The notes beneath the pieces were generated by a model. It did no database searches, was not told the DNA's origin, and was given only the letters and a program-made list of their open reading frames with translations. The translations under genes and the position numbers were made by a program. Shown here piece by piece: positions 44,938 to 52,929 of a stretch of DNA of 64,000 nucleotides. Origin of the DNA: Bacteroidota bacterium (GTDB lineage: Bacteria > Bacteroidota > Bacteroidia > AKYH767-A > OLB10); contig JADKFA010000007.1 of NCBI GenBank assembly GCA_016717725.1, positions 62,001-126,000 of the forward strand. The letters are read 5' to 3'. Each line of letters starts with the position of its first letter. The first letter of the stretch is position 1.

Positions 44938-45877
44938 CTATTCTTTGAGTCCTCTTCCTCTTTTTTGAATTTTCCCTTCTTTTTTTAGCTCTATAACGAG
45001 TTTGTCAATTACTCCGTTAATGAAGGATTTGCTATTTGGTGTGCTATAATCTTTTGAGATGTCGATGTATTCATTGATACTCACCTTAACAGGGATCGTA
45101 CTTAAATTCATGATTTCACAAAGAGCCATTTTCATCAGAATAATGTCGACCATCGCAATTCGTTCCGCATCCCAGTTTTTGGTTTTGTCAGCTATGAGTT
45201 GATGAAAATAACTATCGTCACGAATCGTTTTCTGAACTAAATCTTGCATGAACTGAACATCATCTTCAGCATCTTTATAAAGAGGTAACAATTGATAGGT
45301 GTTAGTTCCCTTTCCGTTTTCGCAAGTCTTAATTACAATGCCTTCGACCAGTTCAATGCTCTCTGCCCAATAAATATTTTTTTCTTCCAGCACATGAGGA
45401 ATAAATTCTGTTTTAGAAAAAAATTCTTTCATGATCCATTTTAAGGCACTCACTTCTTCTGCGGAAGTGTGATTTTCCGATTGAATAAAAAGTTTTGTAA
45501 GCATCCTGATTTTTTAAATGATGAAAAGCCTTTTTGATGGAATCATTATCTTGTTGCCAAGTGATTTTTCTCTTTTTGATCTGATCATTAAAGGTCTTGT
45601 CGTTTTCCAGCCACTGAATAAATCCTAAACTTTTTAAAGTATAAGCAGCCGTTTTTCGAATTCCTGTCACCATGGATGCAGGAGTGTCTTTGTAATACAT
45701 TTCCTCTTGATGAGCTAACTCCAATAAAAATTGAAGCTGTGTCAAGTAGAGTTCGTAAATCTTATCCGTCCCGTTTAACAGTTCTTGCTCTGTGCGACGA
45801 ATGTCTTTGGGTTCTGATTGGTAAAAGGCATATAATGCCTGCATAACACGTATGCGAAGATGCCTTCTGCTTAACAT
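44938..45877 (-). CDS. nusB: Transcription antitermination factor NusB, one frameshift
   Basis: About 312 residues joined. Bacteroidota NusB proteins carry a long N-terminal half. Frame 1 (from 45877) opens MLSRRHLRIRVMQALYAFYQSEP, the NusB start, and runs to KNQDAYKTF. Frame 2 resumes with IQSENHTSAEEVSALKWIMKEFFSKTEFI and carries the conserved NusB end, WDAERIAMVDIILMKMALCEIM then STIPVKVSINEYIDISKDYSTPNSKSFINGVIDKL. Removing one T from the T5 run near 45495-45500 joins them. NusB with NusE binds boxA in rRNA leaders. It heads the nusB-DUF1573-yajC-YbbR-coaE operon. Confidence 0.92.
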
Positions 45878-45929
45878 GGATTTTTTTAAGAACGTTAATG
45901 GTTATTCAATTCGGCAGGATGCCGGTTGA

Positions 45930-47040
45930 TTACATATTCGATTTTACTTTGCTGATATCAGAAATTCTTTTCTCCGCAAGTTTAGTAGCTGCTAATTGAG
46001 TATAAATTCCTTCTGCACGCGCAATCTTAAGGATCTCTAATGTAACAGCGTAAATATGCTCTGTTTGCGTCAAAGCACGTTGACGATTATAGCTGATTAA
46101 TTCAGAATATACATTAATCAATCCACCAGCGTTAATTAAAAAATCGGGAGCATAGATGATTCCTTTTTCCATCAACATGGGTCCGTGAATAGTTTCATCT
46201 GCTAATTGATTATTAGCTGCACCAGAAATTACTTGACAACGCAATTTATTGATGTTTTCTGTATTTAAGGTAGCACCTAAAGCACAGGGAGCATAAATAT
46301 CCATGTCCATGTCGTAAACAGCATCCGGGCGAATTACTTCAGCACCATATTCTAAACTTACCTTTTTTAGTTGCTCTTCATTAATGTCAGTGATATAAAC
46401 AATCGCATTTTCTTTGCGAAGATTTTTTACTAGATTTTCACCTACGTGTCCAACACCTTGAACCACCACTTTCTTTCCACTTAAGTTGTCATTTCCCCAA
46501 GCAAATTGTGCCGCAGCTTTCATGCCCATGTAAACACCATAAGCAGTCACTGGAGATGGATCTCCACCACCACCCATCGATTCAGGTAAACCAGTAACAT
46601 GTTTGGTTTCCATGGCAACGTATTCCATGTCCTTGGTACTCGTGCCCACATCTTCAGCGGTAATGTATTTACCGTTTAAGTTGTTTACAAAACGACCGAA
46701 TTTGCGGAAATAACGCTTCTGACTTGTCTTTCTTACTATCTCCGATGATAACCGCTTTTCCACCACCTAGATTTAATCCAGAGATAGCAGCTTTATAGGT
46801 CATCCCTCGTGATAATCTTAAAACATCATTCACAGCTTCCGCTTCCGATTTATAACTCCACATACGAGTTCCACCTAAGGCTGGTCCTAATACTGTATTA
46901 TGGATCGCAATGATGGCCTTTAAACCAGTGTCCGGATCATTGCAAAAAACCACTTGTTCGTGGTTGCTGTCAGAAATACTTTCGAAAACATTGGTATTAA
47001 CCTGTGCCATCGCTGGCTTCTTTTCTTTCACATCTATCAT
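45930..47040 (-). CDS. Leu/Glu/Phe/Val dehydrogenase, one frameshift
   Basis: About 369 residues joined. Frame 1 (from 47040) has [45 protein letters not shown], with the two catalytic/substrate lysines of the family (MTYKAA and GGGKAV). Frame 2 follows with [47 protein letters not shown], and the NAD fold [19 protein letters not shown]. One base too many in TTTCCGC near 46700 breaks the frame. Sequence and length fit leucine dehydrogenase best, an NAD-dependent deaminase of branched-chain amino acids. A promoter box lies 25 bases before the start. Confidence 0.9.
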
Positions 47041-47064
47041 GTACAGGAGTTGTTATTGGGTGCG

Positions 47065-47072
47065 CAAAGTTA
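47065..47072 (-). promoter_or_regulatory. -7 element for the amino-acid dehydrogenase gene
   Basis: On the minus strand it reads TAACTTTG, an exact TAnnTTTG match, 25 bases before the ATG at 47040. No clear TTTG at -33. Confidence 0.5.
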
Positions 47073-47185
47073 TGTCTTTTTGTAAAATAAATTACTAATA
47101 AATGCCTTTATGCTATTGGATGTTATGTCTATTTTTACCGAAGGTATTCTCTAGAGAAGCTATATAAGTTACCAAACAACAGAGT

Positions 47186-48985
47186 GTGAAAGAATTAAGT
47201 GCCTTAAACAAGTATTTTATAAAGTATAAAGGACACCTTTTGGGTGGAATATTATTTGTGACTATCTCCAATCTCTTTGGAATTTTTCCAGCTCAGCTCA
47301 CTCGTAATGCTTTGGATGTAGTACTCAGTAATATAGATACTTATCAACTTTTTGATGGATTTAACGCTCAGGCTGGAGTTTACAAGATGCTGATGTTCAA
47401 TATATTTATATTTGGAGTCTTGGTGCTTTCGATGGCTTTAATGAAGGGCCTTTTTATGTTTTTCATGCGTCAAACCATTATTGTTATGTCAAGGCATATA
47501 GAATATGACCTAAAAAATGAAATTTATAGTCAGTATCAAAAATTAGGACTCGATTTTTATAATCGCAATAATACCGGCGATTTAATGAACCGAATTAGTG
47601 AAGATGTGGGTCGGGTAAGAATGTATGTTGGACCAGCCATCATGTATTCAATAAATATGATTGTTTTGTTTGTGTTGGTTATTTGGGCCATGTATAGTGT
47701 AAATCCACGGCTAGCAACTTATGTGTTGTTGCCATTGCCAATTTTGACTTATTTAGTCTATTATGTTCACGATCGAATTAATAAAAAGAGCGAAAAAGTT
47801 CAAGGTCAACTTTCCGTATTATCTACATTTCTACAGGAAACATTTTCGGGTATTCGTTTGATTAAAGCATATGCTCGTGAAAAAGATTATCAGGAATATT
47901 ATCAAAAGCAGACTTCTCTCTATCATCGTTTTTCGATGGATCTCGTAAAGATTAATGCTTTTTTTATGCCTACGATGGTTTTATTGGTTGGATTAAGTAC
48001 AATTCTAACTGTTTATGTTGGTTCGTTGGAAGTAATTGCCGGCCGACTCACCGTAGGTAATATCGCTGAGTTTGTCATTTATGTTACTATGTTGACCTGG
48101 CCAGTTGCTTCCTTAGGATGGGTGGTAACAATCATTCAACGAGCAGCAGCTTCACAGCAACGAATAAATGAATTTCTAAAAGAAGTTCCGTCCATTCAAC
48201 CCGGAAATATTCAATGTAAGGAATTAAAAGGAGAGATTGAGCTCGCCCATGTTACCTTTCGTTATGAAGAAAATCGTCAAGCTGCTTTGAATGATGTGTC
48301 GTTTAAGATTCCTGCAGGCTCGTCATTAGGAATTATCGGCAAAACAGGCTCAGGAAAATCAACACTGGTGAATGTGCTATTACGATTGGTGGATGTTAAT
48401 GAAGGTTTGGTAAAGGTAGATGGTATTGAAATTAAAAATTATGATACCGATCAATATCGAAAGAGAATTGGTTGTGTACCGCAGGACGTTTTTTTATTTT
48501 CAGATACCATCGAAGAAAATATTGCTTTTGGAATTGATTCACCTTACCCAGAAGGAGCCATTGTGGAAGCTGCAAAAAATGCGGATTTGTATCAAAATAT
48601 TATGGAGTTTCCGTTGCAGTTTAAAACGATGGTAGGTGAGCGTGGAATCACTTTGTCGGGAGGGCAAAAGCAACGACTCTCTATTGCAAGAGCTATCATT
48701 CGAAATCCTGATATTCTAATTTTTGATGATTGTTTGTCAGCGGTAGATACAATTACAGAAGAGAAAATTTTAACCAATCTAACTTCCATCATGAAAAATA
48801 AAACTACGCTTTTTGTCAGTCATCGTGTGGCAACAGTGAAGTCATGTGATCAGATAATTGTATTAGATGAAGGTAAAATTGTAGAAAGAGGAAATCATGA
48901 AACATTACTAGCCAATGATGGATTTTATCGCCATCTCTTTGAATCACAATTGATGGAAGATGAAATAAAGGAATCTAAGTTGTAA
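47186..48985 (+). CDS. ABC exporter, fused permease and ATPase (MsbA-like)
   Basis: 599 residues, one half-transporter that would work as a homodimer. The N-terminal domain has six membrane helices (about 17-320), with RHIEYDLKNEIYSQYQKLGLDFYNRNNTGDLMNRISEDVGRVR as the coupling region. The ATPase has Walker A GKTGSGKST (385-393), Q-loop CVPQDVFLFSDTI, signature LSGGQKQR (490-497), Walker B LIFDDCLSAVD and H-loop FVSHR. The Walker B is followed by Asp (DDCLS) instead of the usual catalytic Glu, a point to note. Start is GTG. It is followed by the DUF3276 gene, a pairing I remember from other Bacteroidota. Substrate unknown; lipid or drug export are options. Confidence 0.9.
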   Translation: MKELSALNKYFIKYKGHLLGGILFVTISNLFGIFPAQLTRNALDVVLSNIDTYQLFDGFNAQAGVYKMLMFNIFIFGVLVLSMALMKGLFMFFMRQTIIVMSRHIEYDLKNEIYSQYQKLGLDFYNRNNTGDLMNRISEDVGRVRMYVGPAIMYSINMIVLFVLVIWAMYSVNPRLATYVLLPLPILTYLVYYVHDRINKKSEKVQGQLSVLSTFLQETFSGIRLIKAYAREKDYQEYYQKQTSLYHRFSMDLVKINAFFMPTMVLLVGLSTILTVYVGSLEVIAGRLTVGNIAEFVIYVTMLTWPVASLGWVVTIIQRAAASQQRINEFLKEVPSIQPGNIQCKELKGEIELAHVTFRYEENRQAALNDVSFKIPAGSSLGIIGKTGSGKSTLVNVLLRLVDVNEGLVKVDGIEIKNYDTDQYRKRIGCVPQDVFLFSDTIEENIAFGIDSPYPEGAIVEAAKNADLYQNIMEFPLQFKTMVGERGITLSGGQKQRLSIARAIIRNPDILIFDDCLSAVDTITEEKILTNLTSIMKNKTTLFVSHRVATVKSCDQIIVLDEGKIVERGNHETLLANDGFYRHLFESQLMEDEIKESKL

Positions 48986-49255
48986 ACTTATTTTAATGGA
49001 ATGCATTCTTTTTGCATTACTTCGAACTGTGTAGGTTATTCGATATATAGCGTGCTGCGTTCGATGTGACATAAGCAGTAATAGCATCAAAATCAATAGT
49101 ATATTTATAGTATTTAGTAAAGTTTGTGACCAACGTATTACTATTTAAGTTGACCGTGTAATGACTGAAGCGGTAAATTGATGAAATTCTAAGCATTAAT
49201 TTTTTTTGTTCAACTATTTTTAATTAATCTTGCTTCTTGTAAGCAAACAAATTAT

Positions 49256-49654
49256 ATGAACGAATTTGACAATTCAAGTCGCGAAGCACATTTCTCTAAA
49301 AGAGTAAGAGCTGGTAAAAGAACTTATTATTTCGATGTGAAAGCTACTCGTGGAAACGATTACTACTTGACCATTACAGAAAGTAAAAGAAAGCCTGGCG
49401 AATCAGAAGATCGACCATTCTTTGAAAAGCATAAATTATTTCTATACAAAGAAGATTTCGATAAATTTACTGAAGGTTTGCATGAAGCTTTAGGATTTAT
49501 CAAGCAAAAACGTGAAGGTGAAGAAGGTACTTCTCCAGAAATGTATCGTGAGTCATCTGCAACTACAGAAACTTCTCCCTCTCATTCCACTCCAGAATTT
49601 GTTGATCAAAACTCGAACTTCACCGATTTGAGTTACGACGATCTCGGAAAATAA
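49256..49654 (+). CDS. DUF3276 family (PUR-like) nucleic-acid-binding protein
   Basis: 132 residues. The first 85 hold the PUR-like domain: EAHFSKRVRAGKRTYYFDVKATRGNDYYLTITESKRK, then FFEKHKLFLYKEDFDKFTEGLHEALGFI. This matches the bacterial Pur-alpha-related family (DUF3276; BpuR in Borrelia binds DNA and RNA). A disordered Ser/Thr tail ends in FTDLSYDDLGK. A strong terminator follows, and TTTG (49205-49208) with TAATCTTG (49225-49232) could be its promoter. Confidence 0.92.
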   Translation: MNEFDNSSREAHFSKRVRAGKRTYYFDVKATRGNDYYLTITESKRKPGESEDRPFFEKHKLFLYKEDFDKFTEGLHEALGFIKQKREGEEGTSPEMYRESSATTETSPSHSTPEFVDQNSNFTDLSYDDLGK

Positions 49655-49670
49655 TTTCAACCCCTATTGG

Positions 49671-49702
49671 AAAAACCTTCTCGTCTCGGGAAGGTTTTTT
49701 TG
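49671..49702 (+). terminator. Intrinsic terminator after the DUF3276 gene
   Basis: Arms aaaaaccttc (49671-49680) and gaaggttttt (49690-49699) with a 9-nt loop and a run of seven Ts, 16 bases past the stop. Confidence 0.88.
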
Positions 49703-49767
49703 TTTGTAGGGTTTATAGAAATCTAAGTCGTTATGCAAATGTGCTATTACCTGCTGGCTTTCTGCCG

Positions 49768-50115
49768 TTAGTCAAGTTGTATCTCAATTTTATTCTGTCT
49801 AGTGTCGATGTGGAACCAATTTTGTTTGTTTGGGTTTGGCATACATTCTTTAATGTCTAAGTCTCTTGCAAATCGGCTTAAAGCCTTGTCCCCAAATTTT
49901 AAAATCAATTCATATTCTGTTTGTCCGTCTTTGCCAATAAATACTTTAAGTTTAATTTGTCTATTGTCGTTTACGAATTCTTTAGAATAAGTGTTGTCAG
50001 GCTGGTTTAACAAAACTCCGTCACAACAAAAGCCTTTGATTTGGTCATTTTCTGAAAGCTCAAATACTTTGCAGATTTCATATTCTAAAAATTCGCAAAA
50101 GTCTTGGTTTAACAT
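49768..50115 (-). CDS. Hypothetical protein
   Basis: 115 residues from the ATG at 50115. A soluble mixed protein with FCEFLEYEICKVFELSENDQIKGFCCDGVLL, then IKLKVFIGKDGQTEYELILKFGDKALSRFARDLDIKECM and FHIDTRQNKIEIQLD. No signal or membrane segment and no family recognised. Both flanks hold short GTTAG/CTAAC-containing stretches unlike the word arrays, and the gene looks isolated from neighbours, so it could be a transferred single-gene insert (weak inference). Confidence 0.6.
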   Translation of the reverse strand: MLNQDFCEFLEYEICKVFELSENDQIKGFCCDGVLLNQPDNTYSKEFVNDNRQIKLKVFIGKDGQTEYELILKFGDKALSRFARDLDIKECMPNPNKQNWFHIDTRQNKIEIQLD

Positions 50116-50159
50116 TTTCAATTATTTCTGTTGTCAATTGGCGTTGTCCTAGCTTGCAA

Positions 50160-50461
50160 ACATCTAATCTAGTATCGAGCATCTAACATCTAACATCTAA
50201 CATCTAACATCCAACATCCAACCCTGCAATATTCCACTGCGTTTCAATTGCAGGGCAAAGCATCTAACATCTAAAATCTAAAATCTAAAATCTAACATCT
50301 AAAATCTAACATCTAAAATCTAACATCTAAAATCTAACATCTAAAATCTAACATCTAAAATCTAACATCTAACTTCCAACATCCAACCCTGCAATATTCC
50401 ACTGCGTTTCAATTGCAGGGCAAAGCATCTAACATCTAACATCTAACATCTAACATCTAAC
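50160..50461. repeat. CATCTAA/AATCTAA array with two copies of a 34-bp hairpin unit
   Basis: About 40 impure units of ATCTAAC, ATCTAAA and ATCCAAC. Embedded are two identical 34-bp segments, 50222-50255 and 50387-50420, each with arms ccctgcaat and attgcaggg. The word runs around them are also repeated, so the whole block seems to have duplicated. Its left-hand (plus-strand) end is non-coding; its right-hand end contains the stop codon of the gene at 50457. Confidence 0.88.
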
Positions 50462-51263
50462 ATCCTTTTTCCAGCTCCATATTAATCGTCAACACCAACC
50501 CATCCAAATCAATTTTCAAATCATTAAATTGAAGAATAGCTTGATTAAAATCTTGCTGACTTCGTATTCCTTCTGCAAAGTCACTAAATTTTTGTGCGTA
50601 TGATGAAGTCGTTAACAGTTTCACTGGTGATTTTAATTTATGTGCTGCATGATAGGTTTTTTCGGGATTAGATTCTTGTAAACCATTCCACACTTCGTCT
50701 ATCAATTGAGGCAGTTGCTGGCTGAGCATTTTCAAAAAATGTTGCACATCATTTTCATTATGATTGAAAACAGCATATAATTTTCCAATGCCAACAATTT
50801 CATCTTGTTCTATATCTTCAAACTGAAAATCTTTTTTGATCTTGGTATTTTTGGAAAGTACTTCAAATAAATCTTGTGGACTATAAGGCTTTGTTAAATA
50901 ATCATCGATACCTGCTTTTCTTGCGTTTTCACGATCATCATCGGAAGCATTTGCTGTAAGTGCAATGATGGTAAGATGAGAGCCATTATTTTCTTCCAAA
51001 CGAATCCGATGACTTAATTCGTAACCGTTCATTCCTGGCATTTCCACATCGGTAAGCATGACATCAAATTGAAAATTGCGAGTCTTTAAAAGGGCTTCTT
51101 CCCCTGAACCTGCAATCTCAATACGTTGAATACCTAAATTACTTAAGATTCTTTTTCCTAAAAACTGATTTACTTTATTATCATCCACCAATAAAACCCT
51201 CAAATCGGCATTGAGCAAAGTTTGCAGGTGTTTATCATCTTCACTCATTTTATTTTCTGACAT
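50457..51263 (-). CDS. Response regulator receiver fused to Hpt domain
   Basis: 268 residues from the ATG at 51263 (an upstream TTG is possible). The receiver domain (about 20-140) has Asp27/Asp28, phospho-acceptor Asp72 (MLTDVEMPG), Thr103 (ALTA) and Lys125 (YLTKPYS). A C-terminal Hpt domain has the motif HAAHKLKSP with likely phospho-His208. This is the receiver-Hpt half of a phosphorelay that would accept from a hybrid kinase; none is in the window. There is no DNA-binding domain. It ends EKGC-TAG within a CATCTAA array. It sits 14 bp after the gliding/T9SS cluster on the same strand and may be co-transcribed with it. Confidence 0.88.
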   Translation of the reverse strand: MSENKMSEDDKHLQTLLNADLRVLLVDDNKVNQFLGKRILSNLGIQRIEIAGSGEEALLKTRNFQFDVMLTDVEMPGMNGYELSHRIRLEENNGSHLTIIALTANASDDDRENARKAGIDDYLTKPYSPQDLFEVLSKNTKIKKDFQFEDIEQDEIVGIGKLYAVFNHNENDVQHFLKMLSQQLPQLIDEVWNGLQESNPEKTYHAAHKLKSPVKLLTTSSYAQKFSDFAEGIRSQQDFNQAILQFNDLKIDLDGLVLTINMELEKGC

Positions 51264-51279
51264 CAAGATTTTATTTGGA

Positions 51280-52929
51280 TTAGCGAAGTAAAGTAAATGT
51301 ACCTAATTTTTTCTTCTTGACTTTTATTCCTTCACTATCTAATCCCTGATAATTGATACGATAAACATATACTCCAATCGGTGCATCTTGGCCTTCGTAA
51401 GTTCCATCCCATCCTTCTGTAGGATCTTCTGTATAGAAAATTTGTTGACCTCTGCGATTAATAATTTTAAAATTGAATAAAGGTGAATTGTTTACATAGG
51501 GTCTGAAAATATCATTGATGCCATCACCATCAGGAGTAAATGCATTTGGGATATAAACAGAAGGTTCGCAAATCTCTAGCACTTCTAAACTGATCGACTT
51601 TCTACAACCATTCGCTCTCGTAATTTCAACAGAATAAATGGCAGGATATAGAATGGTAATTTCTCTGCTTGTTTCAAAAGTAGGCATCCATAAATAGGAC
51701 AACGCATCGCCAGCATCTAGTGTTAAACTATCATTGTAAAAAAAGCAGTACAATGAATCTTCGCCAATATCAATAGGAGGATTTAACAAAAAAGATGGAA
51801 ATGAAATGGAGTCGGTTCGGGAACAACCTGCGTTTTCCACGGTTACAGAATACATTCCTGTATCGGTGATTCCAATGATGGGTAATGTATCTCCCGTTGA
51901 CCAAGTATATTTTATTCCATCAGTAGTAGTAGCATCTAGCAAGATGGTGTCGCCTTCACAAAGTGGAGTATTAGGGCCTAAATCAAAGGAAGGAGGATTA
52001 ACAATTAATACTCTTACACTGTCTGTACCAAAATCTGTGTTGAGAAAATAGGTGGTGGGTGTGGTTGGGTTAATTTGAATCGTTGTGTCCAAACTTAATG
52101 TGTCATTGGGTGCGCTTTCATCACTCCACCAAAAGGGAACATTGCAATCGGCAATGAGTGAAGTAATTTCGTTAGGACAAATAATCGTATCTCCTAAAAT
52201 ATTAATTGTAACGTCAACTTTTCTTACCACTATATCATCAAAAAAGTAATAAGCACTGTTGTCGATGCTTGCACAATTACTTCCTCTTGTTCCGTAATTT
52301 GTTTTTTGCAAAAGTGGGTCGTTGTCATCCCTGAATAACCCGAGTGTAACATAATTTTCACCTCCAATGGCCAGATACATTCCAGAAACTAATGTCCAGT
52401 TGTTAGTGTCCACAATTTGTGCTGAACTTTCTAGTTGAGGCGTAAATGTAATAGCATTCGTTCCCGGTTGCGTTGGAATATTATTTGTCAGCAACATGCC
52501 AAGTGAGTTACAAGCAAAGCGAGCACTGTCGGCAAGTTGAGCATAAAACTCTAAATAATAAATTCCGCCTGCCACCATTGGAATAGCAAGTGGTACTGAA
52601 ATGTATTCACGGTAACCATTTAATAAATCAAATTGCAAGCCCATGTATTTGTTTCCATTCTTTCGTTCGTCGCAATAACCCGCAACGTTATTCGGAATAT
52701 TCACAACATCACAAGGGAGGATTGGACCACTCGATTGATTTCGTATGTATAAATCGGCTGATCCGTTTAGCCCTAACCAAGGTTGTGCTAAATTCCATTG
52801 TCCTGCACCAGTGGGTGAACCAATGGTAGTTTCAAAACTTGGATTGGGTACTAAATTTTGTGCATATAACTTTCCACCGATCATCGCCATGATCAACATC
52901 CAATAACTCGCAATTACTTTCTTCCTCAT
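51280..52929 (-). CDS. Secreted protein with gliding-motility C-terminal (CHU_C) domain
   Basis: 549 residues. Signal peptide (MRKKVIASYWMLIMAMIGGKLYAQ). Residues 25-235 form a jelly-roll-like domain starting NLVPNPSFETTIGSPTGAGQW. Ig-like segments follow with Cys-containing motifs (DTIICPNEITSLIADC, GPNTPLCEGDTILLDATT, YTWSTGDTLPIIGITDTGMYSVTVENAGCSRTDSI). The CHU_C (type B sorting) domain ends it: PSVYIPNAFTPDGDGINDIFRPY, FKIINRRGQQIFYTEDPTEGWDGTYEGQDAPIGVYVYRINY. T9SS cargo, often paired with PorP-type partners. Its start overlaps the stop of the next gene (ATGA). Confidence 0.9.
   Translation of the reverse strand: MRKKVIASYWMLIMAMIGGKLYAQNLVPNPSFETTIGSPTGAGQWNLAQPWLGLNGSADLYIRNQSSGPILPCDVVNIPNNVAGYCDERKNGNKYMGLQFDLLNGYREYISVPLAIPMVAGGIYYLEFYAQLADSARFACNSLGMLLTNNIPTQPGTNAITFTPQLESSAQIVDTNNWTLVSGMYLAIGGENYVTLGLFRDDNDPLLQKTNYGTRGSNCASIDNSAYYFFDDIVVRKVDVTINILGDTIICPNEITSLIADCNVPFWWSDESAPNDTLSLDTTIQINPTTPTTYFLNTDFGTDSVRVLIVNPPSFDLGPNTPLCEGDTILLDATTTDGIKYTWSTGDTLPIIGITDTGMYSVTVENAGCSRTDSISFPSFLLNPPIDIGEDSLYCFFYNDSLTLDAGDALSYLWMPTFETSREITILYPAIYSVEITRANGCRKSISLEVLEICEPSVYIPNAFTPDGDGINDIFRPYVNNSPLFNFKIINRRGQQIFYTEDPTEGWDGTYEGQDAPIGVYVYRINYQGLDSEGIKVKKKKLGTFTLLR

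Noticed and set aside
45413..45504. Two separate overlapping NusB-like genes
   Set aside because: The two frames are consecutive halves of one NusB, and one base removed from a T run joins them.
49740..50160. Integron-cassette-like sites around the 49768-50115 gene
   Set aside because: Short GTTAG/CTAAC stretches are present, but I could not pair full attC R and L boxes, and no integrase is visible.
50160..50461. CATCTAA array as a CRISPR
   Set aside because: Units are 6-8 bp and impure, there are no unique spacers of regular size and no cas gene in the window.
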